Made by a program: the position numbers and the translations under genes
Assembly: GCF_901000735.1 (NCBI RefSeq)
Contig: NC_081543.1
Span: forward strand, 26,927,515-26,991,514
Length of the DNA stretch: 64,000 nt
Direction of reading: 5' to 3'
Source: Corylus avellana
Lineage: Eukaryota; Streptophyta; Magnoliopsida; Fagales; Betulaceae
Shown: positions 47,606-59,232 of the stretch, piece by piece
How the letters are laid out: each line of letters begins with the position of its first letter
Position numbering within the stretch: position 1 is the stretch's first letter
Notes under the pieces: model-generated
Told to the model about the DNA's origin: nothing
What the model saw: only the letters and a program-made list of their open reading frames with translations
The model's database searches: none

Positions 47606-50459
47606 TCAATGATACCTCACATCAATATGCTTCACCCTTGAGCATAACTTGGAAGTACCCTTCAGATATCTTAAGATCCATTTCATAGCTTCCCAATAGT
47701 CTTTGCCTAGATTTGGGAGAAATCTGCTTATAGTACCTACAGCATGTGCAATGTCTGGTCGTGTGCACACCATGACATACATAAGACTCCCAACAGCTGA
47801 GGAGTAAGGAATGACCTCCATTGCCTTCTTCTGTGCAAAGTTTTTAACTACTAATAGTGCTTTGTGCCTTGCTAGCTTTCCACTGCTATCCCTTTTCAGC
47901 TTGAACACCCACTTGTTCTTTAGTGCTTTTTTGCCTTTCGGAAGTTCTACCAACTTATAGGTATCATTTTTCTGCAGAGAATTATTCTCTTCTTGCATGG
48001 CTTTTACCCAGCAGATTTTATCCTTATGAGATTGTACTTCTTGGAAACTCTCAGGCTCCCCCTCTCCAGTAAGCAGAATATATTCTAAAGTAGGATATTT
48101 GGATGATGATCTATCCTCTCTAGTAGATCTTCTAACCTGAGATCTTGAATCTTCCTGATCATGAGGATGCTCCCCCTACTCAGTATCCTCATCATTATCA
48201 AGCAGCTCTGGCTCATTATTGGGAGTCAATTCTGGTGCATCATGCAGAACTTCCTCGTCTGGAGTATGCTGAGAAGGACTGGAAGATAAATCAACTATAT
48301 CTTCAATCGCAGCTTTAGACTTCTTAGGTTTATCTGCATCACCATAGAATTGGTCTTCATAGAAAACCACATCTCGACTTCTGACAATCTTCCTCTTGAT
48401 TGGATCCCATAGCCTGAATCCAAAATTCATTTCCATAACCTAGAAAAATATAGGGAAGTGCCTTGTCATTAAGCTTCAACCTGTTCTCCTTTGGAACATA
48501 TGCAAAAGCCTTGCACCCAAATACCTTCAGATGAGAATATGAGACATCTCTTCCGCTCTATACTCTCTCCGGTATGTTGAAACCCAAAGAAACTGAAGGT
48601 GAACGGTTGATTAAATAGCAGGCCGTTAGAGTGGCCTCTCCCCAAAATGACTTGTGTAATCCAACCATTTTGAGCATGCATCTAACTCTTTCTACAATGG
48701 TACGGTTTATCCTCTCCGCAATACCATTGTGTTGTGGGGTACCTAGCACAGTCTTTTCATGCCTTATTCCATGCTCTGAGCAAAAGCTTCTGAATTTCTT
48801 CACAGTATATTCTCCTCCGTTGTTACTGTGGAGACACTTCAACTGCTTTCCAGTCTCTCTTTCAACCATGGCATGGAATTGTTGAAAGATATCAAAGACT
48901 TGATCTTTTGTCTTTAATAGATAGACCCACACTTTCTTTGATACATCATCAATGAATATGACAAAATATCTATTGCCACCCAAGGTTGGAATTTGATAGG
49001 TCCACAAACATCTGAGTAGGCCCTCTCCAGAACAGTAGATTTCTTTTGTGAAGACGTTGCAAAAGAAACTCTATGTTGTTTCCCGAATAAACAATGTTCA
49101 CATGGATTAAGAGCTTTACCTTTGTCAATAGGAATGAACGACTTCTTTGCCAAAATCTACAGCCCTTTCTCACTCATGTGACCCAGCCTTTTATGCCATA
49201 AATTTGGAGATGAACTATCTTCCACAGCGAACAACTCATCACGACACACCTTCGTACGTGGTCTTGTATAATGAACAACAAGACTTGCCTTTAGCCACCA
49301 CCAAAGATCCCTTGGTGAGCTTCCAAATTCCTTTGCCAAAGTAACTTTCATACCCTTCTTTATCAAGAATATTCCCAGATATATGATTGAGACGCAGGCC
49401 GGGAATATGTCGAACATCTTTCAAAATCAATGTACACCCAACATTGGTTTGAACACGAATGTTACCAACCTCAACTATCTTCGAGTTGCTAGTGTTACCC
49501 ATTCTTACCATACCAAAGTCACCTGCTTTGTATGATGTGAAGATCTCCTTGTTAGGAGTAGCATGGTAAGAGGCAACGATGTCTACAACCCACTCCTCAT
49601 CATTACCCGCAACATGCAAATAATCCCCAGCGCCATAAGATAGAACTACCACATCTTGCTCCGAGCAAGTGGCAGTTGTATTCTTTTCATCATCTTTTCT
49701 TTGGCTATAGTCAGCTTGGTTTTGTTCTCGCTTCCAAGCATAGCAATTTCTCTTCATATGACCCTCCTTGCCGCAATGATAACATTTTCTTCTTTCAATG
49801 GACCTCCCTTTTGACTTTGACCTCCCTTTGGATTTATCACGACTCTTGAAACCTCTGTTTTTGCTTTTGCTCTAGTTCTCAGTGGCAAGAGCTTGTGCAC
49901 TGTCTGTCCCAGCAGCCTGTCTTCTGGTTTCTTCATTGAACATGCTACTTGTGACTTGCTCCATGGTCATCTTGCCATCGGGAGTAGAGTTACTCAAGGA
50001 CACCACCAAGGTTTCCCAACTATCTGGTAGAGAGCTCAAGAGCATCAAAGCTTGTAGCTCTTCATCAAGAGTCATCTTCATAGTGGTCAATTGATTTATG
50101 ATACTCTGAAAATCATTCAGATGGTCGAAAACTGAAACACCGTCCTTAAGCTTCAAGTTAACAAGTTGTCGAATCAAGAAGGCTTCGTTTACGGCTATTT
50201 TTCGCTCGTATCTTGTTGTCAGCTTCTTCCATAATTCACAAGCATTGGTTTCATCGGAAATATGATGGTATACTTTGTCATCCACCCATTGCCGGATAAG
50301 ACCAACTACTTGTAAATTTAATTTCTTCTACTCTGCATCTGAAGTCTCCTTTGGCTTGGCTGTGTCACCTTTAATTAGAGCATACATATCTTTATAGTAA
50401 AGAATGTCTAACATCTTGCCTTTCCAAAGCAGCCAATTGCTACCATTTAGACTTATCAT
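47606..50459 (-). pseudogene. Copia gag-pol, copy B, RT core deleted
   Basis: Same architecture and breaks as copy A: gag start at 50459 then a stop, UBN2 domain 50285-49872, CCHC knuckle, protease-like region (WVVDIVASYHATP, where a catalytic D-T/S-G/A triad is expected), GAG-pre-integrase, integrase in two overlapping frames (frameshift near 48990), and RT ends. Here the reading is open across KGKKALKNKWVFKLKRDSSG and the RT deletion junction (FAQKK-AMEVIPYSS), confirming an in-frame loss of the catalytic core and not a local assembly error. RNase H is likewise lost apart from KHIDVRYH. Mobilisation would need proteins from another element. Confidence 0.9.
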
Positions 50460-50545
50460 TCTGCTGCATGTACATTCCATTAAAATTGCACAACAATCTT
50501 CAAATAAAAAACGTCAGTGAATAGTATCGAATTACCGTCAGCCTG

Positions 50546-50557
50546 GCTCTGATACCA
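50546..50557 (-). promoter_or_regulatory. Primer-binding site (initiator Met-tRNA type)
   Basis: TGGTATCAGAGC on the minus strand, two bases inside the 5' LTR edge, complementary to the 3' end of plant initiator Met-tRNA. The equivalent in copy A is 36993-37004. Confidence 0.9.
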
Positions 50558-51195
50558 CTTGTTAGGGATGGACACACCCTTGAATTAATGATTGTGCAAC
50601 CTCCACAGAATAATAATGGAATGATAATGCAAGAGATTAGCAAACATTATTTATGTGGTTCGACAGTGGGCCTACATCCACGAGACTAACTCCAATCAAT
50701 CCACTATAAACAATTTGTTATAGTGGTGTTTACTCAAGTTATGCAAAACTTGAGTTAATACAAGAGTAAAATAATACAAAGGGAAACAACCTCTGTTGAA
50801 ACTAATATACACTCTCAGTGGTGTATTAAAACACTCTTTTCTTAACTCTCTCTCTCTGGAGTATAACTGAAGCTCTCCTCTCCTGGCTTCTCTTCTCTTG
50901 TGTTGTTGTTGATCATCATCAATTATGTTTGAGGCATAAGGCCCCTTAGCTATTTATAGCCAAAGTTAGAACTATCTAGATGACGAACTTAGCCCCCAAG
51001 TTAGAACCATCTAGATGATGAAGACAAATTAAGAACCTTCTAGATGGATGGAGAACCATTTAGATAAATCTTTGTAGAAAACCTTCTAAATTGATGGAGA
51101 ACCATCTAGATAAATTTTTGTAGGATTTGCTCCATTTTGTTTAATCAAAATCTTATCTTAAGTAGGGAAAAACCTTGTCGGTAGCCAACAAATTT

Positions 51196-51342
51196 CACAT
51201 GGATTCAACATTTTTAATTAGTTATGTTCCATGTGTTAGTAACGACTAATGTGTTCATATGAGATTGTTTTCATTATTTTGATGATGCTAAACATGGAAC
51301 AAATTAGGTTAAAGTTAACATGCTTAGTTGATAATAAGTAAC

Positions 51343-51390
<48 letters not shown>

Positions 51391-52032
51391 GTCGATCCAA
51401 TGGTAAATTGAAAATGATATAAAATGAAATCAGCACAAAACCCTCTTGTTTAAATCTCACTTGATTGATGGTAACATACGATTCACTCAATTAAAACAAT
51501 GGTATATTGTAGTATTTAAGCAGTTTCTATATGTATAGAGGCATAATATAAGAATATTCATTAAATGATTAAATTTGTCGTTTTTGTAACGCCCTACTGA
51601 ACGGGTTTGCAGTGATTTTTTTTTTTTTGTGTGTTGTATATGATCACCGCTAAATAAAGAAGCACCACAGCACTAGTGAACATCAATACAAAATAATTGA
51701 CCAAACCATAAACTCGATCACCTTTGAAAAGTACCGTGGCACAAAAAACCTCATGTTTTATATGCAACAATATCGTCGTTCCTTACACAACATAGAAGCC
51801 ACAATGTTTTGGCCCTTTGCATTTACTAACACATGCCCTACATAGGGGAGTCCAATCTCTCATAAAATACTTATATATCATATTACAACATAAAAGACAT
51901 AATACAAGTATACAACGATCTAAACAACTTAAACCCATCAACTTTTTATTTCGTCTTCTTTGCTAGCTGCTCGACTTGGGCCTCAGGGTCTTTCCTTGAA
52001 CACTTTTTTTTTTCTTTATTGTTGAGTGTGTG

Positions 52033-52084
<52 letters not shown>

Positions 52085-52377
52085 TAAAAAGAATAAAATT
52101 CCACATTAGATAATGTATAAGAAGTGTAAGTGGTTAATATAGCATTGTTGGGCCCAAACTCATAGGCTTAAGCTTTTGGGTTATGTGGTGTCTCAACATA
52201 TATGCTATATTATTGACTCATAAAAGGACTCCCCGAAGGTATTAATCTCCCAACATTTATCACGCTCATTTTTCCTGTAAATTTGCATTTACATGTAAAA
52301 GAGTAAGTAAGTAAGTTCACATCTTAGCAAGTAAATAAGGTTAAACAATGTGTGTGTGTGAGTATTGATTTAAATCT
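51196..52377. other. Intergenic with TA and TG microsatellites
   Basis: TA tract at about 51346-51387, then TA/TG tract at about 52033-52080. About 51588 (tgtaacgccctact) to 51960 resembles a decayed LTR start but has no partner. No gene recognised. Confidence 0.55.
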
Positions 52378-52851
52378 TTAAGATAAGGGAAAAATATATT
52401 TTAACTCCATGAACTACCAGTCTACCACCACATTTTCAATTACAACTTCAAACTTTAAAAAGTAACGTAATGATCCCCATAATATCACCGCATATCAAAT
52501 CAGACATTTTTAATTTTTTTTAATCTTCAAAATAACCTTAAAATTATTTAAAAGTCACCATTTGAAAAAAAAAAACAAAACTAAAAGAGGAAAAACTGAA
52601 AATACCAAAGGGGTTTATCTTCTAATATTAGCCCCCTTAATTTATTTTTTTTTTTCAAATGGTTACTTTTTTATTTTTTTAATCTATTTTTTAATAACTT
52701 CAATGGTATTTTGGGGAGAATAATGCAAAAGTGTCTTTTTTTGACACACGTGGTAGTAAGGGGGGCCTAATCTCAATTTTTAAAGTTTGAAACGTATATG
52801 AAAATGTGATGATAGTTTAATGGGTTAAAGTATATTTTTCCCTTCAGATAA
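52378..52851. mobile_element. Mutator-type MITE, second family
   Basis: The element 52387-52842 (456 bp) begins gggaaaaatatattttaac and ends with its near reverse complement. Flanks ttaagataa (52378-52386) and ttcagataa (52843-52851) match 8/9. The interior is AT-rich and non-coding. Confidence 0.8.
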
Positions 52852-52890
52852 AAAAAAAAAGCTTGCTTTCAAAATGTTTAACTTTCATTT

Positions 52891-53270
52891 AAATAAAAGG
52901 GAAATATGAAAAATTAGTTCTTGTGGTTTCCCTAATTTACAATTAGCTCCTTGTGGTATCAAAATGAACTCAAAGGTTCTCGAAGTATCCCAAAAAAATA
53001 ATTTAGTCCCTACAGTCAAATTTCGTCCACTAATTTAACAGATTTTGTTAGTGTGACACTGACTTAAATATGACAAGTATCACAATTTTATTGGTTCTAA
53101 CATTTCATGTTATCATAATCTGTCAAGTCAGTGAACGGAATTTGACTGTATGGACTAAATTATTTTTTGGCATACTTTATGTACCTTTGATTTCATTTTG
53201 ATACTAAAGGAAATTAATTAAAAATGAAGTAAACCATAGGGACTGATTTTGCATTTTTCTCTAATAAAAG
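52891..53270. mobile_element. Mutator-type MITE, copy 2 of the 18702 family
   Basis: The element 52900-53261 (362 bp) begins ggaaatatgaaaaattag and ends, inverted, gagaaaaatgcaaaatcag. The interior matches 18702-19065 along its length (tagtccctacagtcaaat, tatgacaagtatcac). Flanks aaataaaag and taataaaag match 8/9. Confidence 0.8.
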
Positions 53271-54636
53271 TTCTTGATCATGTAAAAATACTATAAACAT
53301 CGATCTTTTTAAAATGCTCCATATATATATTTTAAAAAGATTTTTCCTTAAATAAAATAATAAATGGGGGTTTTGTCTCAATCTTGGAAAATAACCATTT
53401 CAAAATTACTCCAAAAATGTGGTAAGGAGAAATTTATGATGTTCGTGGGACTTGCAAGGAAAGGAAAATCGGGTTCCGTAGAAATGAAGTGATCCATGGG
53501 GGAATTTTACCCACCCAGATGTGCTTTGTGAGGGAGATGCTTACATCTGCCTAGGAGTATAAGTAGGCCCAAATGATCGTGCCATGAACCACCACGCAGG
53601 AAAGGGAGGACCCAAAGCAAAAGGGACAGCACCTCCAGTGTGAATGCAGTGAGCTCACTAGAGCAGAATTGGAGTCGCTTTGGACACCTTGTGGCTGATA
53701 CGCAGAATATTTTCTAAGATGAGTGTAAAAAAAGGTTGTAGGCAAATAATAAGTTTGGATGCTTGCCACATTGAGGAGGAATTCGGGGGCAATTGTTGTG
53801 TCCTATTAAAAAAGGTTGGGAATGATAATATGTTCCCCCATTGCATTTGTAGCGGCTGATAGTGAGACTAGGGACTCGTGGTAGTGGTTTATAAGTATCC
53901 TAGTAGATGATGTTTACATTGGAACTGAAGGAGGATATGGTTTGATTCTTATGTCTTATATAGAAAAAAGGGATCTATGCTTTGATTCTTATGTCTTAAT
54001 AGTCGAATCTTAGGAGTATTTGTTGATACAAATCTTTGGAAGAACTCACCTTTGAAAAATGATTTACAAGGAAAAAGTGTTCAAGAACTAATATACACAT
54101 GGTTAAGATTGTACTTAATCCATGCGGGATAATTAGGATTGTTACATATCACCACTCTCCGCAACCAATGTCACGACAACCCACTCTATCGATAGTGACC
54201 CGATGGTAACGCTTTTTTTTTTTACGGCTCCACTTATTTGTCAGTATTTAATGACTTAGTAATATGCTCATACATAGTACCAAGACATTTTAATATGACC
54301 TATAGGTTGCCTCTTATGTGACTCAACTACAAAGATGCAACCCATTCAATCCCATACTCAACGAACTGTGTTGAATCCCATACTCGACATAGCAGCTGGC
54401 TTTGATACCAAATGATACAAACATTGTGTAGAACTCATATTTGAAAACCAACTTACAAAGGGGAGTGCTCAAGACCTTATATACATTATTAAGATTGTAT
54501 TTAAGTCATGTGTGACAATTAATATCGTAATATTTGTATCCCAAAACTCATAAACATTTATTAGTGGGGTAGTGTGTTAAACCCATGTTGTTACAAACGA
54601 GTTAATAGGTGTATGGGACACCTAAAAGGAGTTTGG
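53271..54636. other. Intergenic, no gene recognised
   Basis: About 53430-53900 is GC-richer than its surroundings and may be an old retroelement coding remnant, but stops in all frames prevent assignment. The stretch about 54360-54540 resembles decayed LTR/TRIM text (gctttgataccaaatgat). No gene supported. Confidence 0.4.
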
Positions 54637-55955
54637 CTTCACTACAAAAAAATAGCAATTTAGTGACATATGAATAATGACTCTTAATGCCTTAAAACGT
54701 CACTATTCATTTAGTGATGTTTGAATAGTGACACTCGGTAAAAAACTCTAAACATAGGTCGTTTTTCCTATACAAACGACACTAAATAGTGTCTTGTAGG
54801 GCCAAGTGTCACCTTTTGGATGGTGACACATGAACAGTGCGTGTCACCTTCCAAAAGGTGACATGCGCATTGTTCAAGCGTCACCTTATAAAAGGTGGCG
54901 TTTGAACAGTGAAATGACATCTTTTAAAAGGTGACATTTTACTATTCAAAAGTCACTATTCTTTTATAAAACGAAAAATAATAATTTTTACCAAAAAATA
55001 TTTATAATTCAGAAAAAAAAAAAAAAAAAATTTTCTTTTTTTTTAAGATTTAGAGCATGTTTGGGATTGTGTTTGAGGGTCCTAAAAGTGCTTTTAACAC
55101 CCAAAAAGCCCGTTTGAAAAAAAAAAAAAAAAGTACTCGTTTGGTAAAAAAATTAAAATCGCTTTTAAGGGTCCAAAAAGCCTAAAAATGGTCAAAACGC
55201 ACTTTTGGCAAAAGCTTAAAAATGAAGCTTTTGCTCAAAAGCTCTTTTTGACTTAAAAGCTCTATTTCTCAAACGCAATCCCAAACATGCTCTTAGTGTG
55301 TGGTTGAAAGATAGAAATTGTAGTGTTTTTTAGTGTGTGGTGTTGAGCTTATAAGCCTCAATTTCGACCACCAAATTTTCAAAAATTAGTTAGTATCATT
55401 TGAACAGTATAACAGTAACACTATTCAAACGACACATTTTGTAGTGAATAGTGTCATTTGAATAGTGTTACAATTCAAATGATACCTTATGGGGCATGAA
55501 TACACCTTATGCAGTGAATAGTGTCGTTTGAATAGTATTACTATTCAAGTGACACTATATAGCTCATGAATAGTATCGCTTGAATAAGCCTTAATTTTGA
55601 GCGTCAAATTTTCAAAAATTAGTTAGTATCGTTTGAACAGTGTAATAGTAACACTGTTCAAACGACACCTTCTGTAGTGAATAGTCATTTGCATAGTGTT
55701 ACAATTCAAATGACACCTTATTGGGCGTGAATACACCTTATGTAGTGAATAGTGTTGTTTGAATAGTATTACTATTCAAGTGCCACTATCTAGCTCGTGA
55801 ATAGTATCACTTGAATAGTGTTACTGTTCAAGCGATACTACTTTTAAAATGGTGCCGTTTGAACAGTAAAATGACGCATTTTAGTAATTTTTTTTTTCTC
55901 TCTAAACTTCATTAAATGGTTGTTTTTGTTTTTTTTTTTTTTTTTTGTAGTGCTT
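54637..55955. mobile_element. Non-autonomous CACTA (En/Spm-type) element
   Basis: The element 54640-55952 (1,313 bp) starts CACTACAAAAAAAT and ends in poly-T followed by GTAGTG, its inverted counterpart. The 3-bp flanks ctt (54637-54639 and 55953-55955) are identical, as CACTA elements create. The ends are packed with short subterminal motifs (gtgac/gtgtcatttgaatagtg and inverted forms). A ~233-bp direct repeat lies at about 55373-55605 and 55606-55835. No transposase frame is present. A Tourist-like MITE is nested at 55053-55292. Confidence 0.93.
55050..55295. mobile_element. PIF/Harbinger (Tourist-like) MITE nested in the CACTA element
   Basis: The element 55053-55292 (240 bp) has terminal inverted repeats gagcatgtttgggattg and tta on both sides (55050-55052, 55293-55295), the typical 3-bp target duplication. 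Internal sequences such as aaaagctt and ttttgg pair. Non-coding. Confidence 0.88.
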
Positions 55956-56195
55956 TGGTCAGAACTCTAACAAAACTAGCCACCCATGGCATCTCTCATT
56001 CCTCGATGTGTTTTTTTGTGATCAATTGTTATTTTCTTGCCCCTTCTCTTCTAGGATTTGGCTTTCATTCTTTGATAAATACAACCTCCATCTCTTTGGT
56101 TAATAGTTTACTTTTAATGGTCATAAACTTTAAAGATAGCTGTCTTTTGTGTCTTGTTGTCAAGTTGATGTATGCAACTATCATATTTGTCATTT

Positions 56196-56490
56196 GGTAC
56201 TATTAAATTATCAGTTATCCCAAAAGCTTAAACTGATAGGAAGAAATTTAATATTAAATTTAATCATTATTTTAACACTCTCTCTTACGTGTGGGCTCAA
56301 ACTCCCTTTTAATAGGTGAGGCCAACACGTGGAATATTTAATTTAAATGGAAGAATGATTTGACGGAGTCAAGGTTTGATCTCATGTCGATCATTGGCTC
56401 TGATACCATGTTAAATTATCAGTTATCCCAAAAGTTTAAGCTGATAAGAAGAGGTAAATTTAATCATTTAATCATTACTTTAATAGGTAC
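56196..56490 (-). mobile_element. TRIM with 77-bp LTRs
   Basis: LTRs 56201-56277 and 56409-56485, each 77 bp, begin tattaaattatcag/tgttaaattatcag and share atcccaaaag. The internal region is 131 bp and non-coding. The primer site for initiator Met-tRNA (minus strand TGGTATCAGAGC, 56397-56408) abuts the right LTR. The 5-bp flanks ggtac (56196-56200, 56486-56490) are identical. A short tandem duplication follows the right end (the ggtacaagagaaatt text occurs twice, 56486-56530), so the end could be shifted by one unit. Confidence 0.9.
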
Positions 56491-56530
56491 AAGAGAAATT
56501 TAATCATTACTTTAATAGGTACAAGAGAAA

Positions 56531-56808
56531 TTCCAAGATCTAATTCACTGAGTTTTTCATGTGGCTTTGTTTTTTTTTTTTTTTTTTGGTTTTGCATGGG
56601 CGATTGTTGTTGGAGCTCTTTTGCTGTGTTGTTTTCTCTGTTTGTGGAGGCAATTGATTGTATTGTAGCGTTGACTTCTATTTGTTTTTTTTGTTCTTCT
56701 TTTAATAAAGCTTACTTAATTATCCAAAAACAACCTAAATTCAATTAAAGTGGGACTCGTGGAATGCACTCTAGAGACAACATTATTTGAGTCCACCAAC
56801 AATACCAC

Positions 56809-56853
<45 letters not shown>

Positions 56854-57860
56854 GCGGTTGTGATCCTCATATGAGAGTTGGTTTACCTAAATTGTGTGAA
56901 TTCCTTCTAATTAATTTGAAGTAAACCACTATTAATTCATTACTATTTTATTTTGTTGAAGTGCATTGTTAATTCAGAACAACCATGGTTAAAAAAAAAA
57001 ATTAAATGGTAGATTAGTATGGTCACATCAGTATAGTACGATAGTGATAAAATAATGGTGTGATATATAACATTACTCATTAATTTATGCCTATATTTGA
57101 AGAGGGAAAGCTATAATTACACTTTTATCCCATTGCATGTCATCCCATCGTGATAATGTAACAGCGCTAATCAGCCATTATTATTATTTTTTAGCAATGA
57201 CTGATCTAATGATTTATTATCACTATCACATTAGCAAGGTGTGATAATTGTGTTCTTATTATGCTGACATGGCAATGCCAATCCACCCTTAAATTTGCCA
57301 CATCAACATAGTGAAATAATAGTGTGGTACATATATAGCGTTGCTCTTTATTTATATATTTTGCAACGAGTAGTGCTAAAAACTACATTTTTATCCATTC
57401 ATTATCTAATTCTACGGTGATGGTATTGCCAATGTCAAGCAGTTCTTGAATTCTATTTTAAACAACCGCAAATCAACATTGACACGTCAGTAAAATAAAA
57501 TAATAATAAAATAAAAGTGCGAGATCTAACGGTGCTCTCTCGCTTTGGGTTTTGTGCGAGCCACATGATCAAGTCTAGTGTGCAATAAATTGAGGGACAA
57601 AGACTAGTTGGTGTATATGCATCTTGTCCAGAACCAAACTTTGCCCGTGAAGGTCTGGCCATGGTGTGACTGTGAGATAAGGAATTTGCTCACGGGATGC
57701 CAAGTTCTGACAACCTACCGTGACCCCTGTGGAACCCCCACCAATCTCATTCCTACATCCTAATCACCCAAAATTGGCTAATAATAATAATATATACATT
57801 TATCCTCTTTTAATTTATTATTCAATATTTTGCAGTTTTCCCTTTAGTATTTCAATTTGC
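56531..57860. other. Intergenic; LINE-like 3' tail and TA microsatellite
   Basis: About 56560-56720 looks like the 3' end of a plant LINE (T/G-rich, ttttaataaagctt) without coding sequence. A TA repeat lies at about 56813-56847. The rest is AT-rich; no gene recognised. Confidence 0.4.
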
Positions 57861-57867
57861 TTAAATT

Positions 57868-57971
57868 TACTATTAGGGATACAATATTATGGCTCATAAA
57901 ACAGAGGTCAGTAGTTCGAATCTTCCTTCCCCATTCTCTTGTGTGGACATGTCAAAAAAAAAAAAAAAAAA
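57868..57971 (+). mobile_element. Possible SINE fragment
   Basis: Contains ggtcagtagttcgaatc, resembling a pol III B box in a tRNA-derived SINE, then tcttgtgtggacatgtc and an A tail. A convincing A box and target duplication were not found. Confidence 0.3.
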
Positions 57972-59196
57972 TCATCACTTTGGTCATTTTAAGTATTTTG
58001 CATTTTTTTTTTAATAAATTTTTGTTCTTCTTTTCGTTTTTTCTTTTATACATGGTAAAAAAAAAAAAAAAAAATTGGGGCAGAATGAAAACATTGCAAC
58101 TCCAACGGTGGATTGGAAAAACATTGCAAATTGAGTGAAAAATTAAGGAGGATAATTGTAGTTTTCCATACGATATGACTCCATTGACGACCACGTACAA
58201 TTAGCTAATATTTGACTCCATTGACGCCAAAAACTCTAGAATTTATAAAATGCATAAAGATAAATCTTTACATTTATCTTATATACTAAGCTAGCTCAAT
58301 TTAACATCCATAGTAATCATAATAGTTTGTGCCATTAATTTTGGGAAGAAAAATAAAACTATGCAATAATTGTTCATGAAGCTTCATACATAAGTGAAAT
58401 GAAACTCATATATATCACCTTGGAATCCTGTCCACTCATTCTTGATATTACCTTGTGTATGCACAGGGCCTTTGTGCAAGTAAAATTTCGATATGACGTA
58501 CGTAGGATTTCTTGTTTGTTATTTGAAAAAACAAATTATTTTTATTTTTATATTTTTCAAAATTTTCTAGAATATGATTTTGTTTCTTTAATTTTGGGTA
58601 CTTTAGTATTTTTCTAATCATATAGTTTTATCCTATTTCGATATTATAAAATCAGGATATGTTAGGAATATTTCTACTTACTTGGTATTGCATTCCTTGA
58701 TTCAACAAAATCTTTGTTTTGGTGGGATAACTCATAAAAAAATAGCTCATTTTTTAGGGCTAAGTAAGAATTAATGAAGAAACCCAACAAGGATAAAAAG
58801 AATTCAAATAACCCCTCAAAAACAAGACCGCTTAAAAATTAGAAGAACCTACACAAGCCCCTTAGAGTACCAAGTCACTTGTTTAATCAATTTCTTACCT
58901 TTTTTTTTTTTTTTTTTGAAAGAAGACCAATTTCTTACTATTTGTAATTATTGTCGCACTGTTTTTGTTTATTCTGTGTCTGTTGTTGGGGAGCCAAACC
59001 CCATTTTTGTTTTTAGGATCACCCACTTCTTCTTTTCGAATTAGGAATGGGAATAATCCTCCTTTGTAAAACTAAAAAAAAAAAAAAAAAATCTATTGAT
59101 AGATTTTTAAAAATTTTATAAGATTGAATCGTACAATTGTCCCAATTATGAACCACTACTATTTGTTAGGCCACTAAGATAATATTTTAAGGCATT

Positions 59197-59232
<36 letters not shown>

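Larger units (their letters stand above)
37645..51095 (+). repeat. Large direct repeat, copy B (post-gap)
   Basis: This 13,451-bp segment matches 24060-37544. By eye the left parts differ by scattered SNPs and indels, for example an extra ~40 bp at about 39053-39092. The last ~1.5 kb (49.6-51.1 kb) is almost identical to 36.0-37.5 kb; I noticed only a 2-bp T-run difference near 37098/50650. Confidence 0.95.
46624..51195 (-). mobile_element. Complete-ended Ty1/Copia LTR retrotransposon, copy B
   Basis: Direct repeats aattt at 46624-46628 and 51191-51195 are a perfect 5-bp target duplication. The element is 46629-51190 (4,562 bp). Left (3') LTR 46629-47419 (791 bp) and right (5') LTR 50560-51190 (631 bp) both begin tgttaggg and end gccaaca. 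Primer-binding site for initiator Met-tRNA is at 50546-50557, and a polypurine tract on the minus strand follows 47419. The minus-strand LTR has a TATAAATA box (50951-50958). The LTRs differ by SNPs, minisatellite copy number (six units left, two right) and a ~20-bp indel, so the insertion is not very recent. Confidence 0.95.

Noticed and set aside
24060..51095. True tandem duplication of a SPIRAL1-like gene
   Set aside because: The repeat ends coincide exactly with the 100-N gap on both sides; the contig-overlap explanation is simpler.
53551..53846. Short minus-strand frames
   Set aside because: No domain, and stops in all longer readings; perhaps old retroelement coding but not assignable.
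54640..55950. CRISPR-like array of short repeats
   Set aside because: Plant nuclear context; repeats occur in both orientations and lie within CACTA ends. They are subterminal motifs.
57868..57971. tRNA gene (ttcgaatc B-box-like)
   Set aside because: No cloverleaf could be drawn and no acceptor stem pairs; kept only as a weak SINE candidate.
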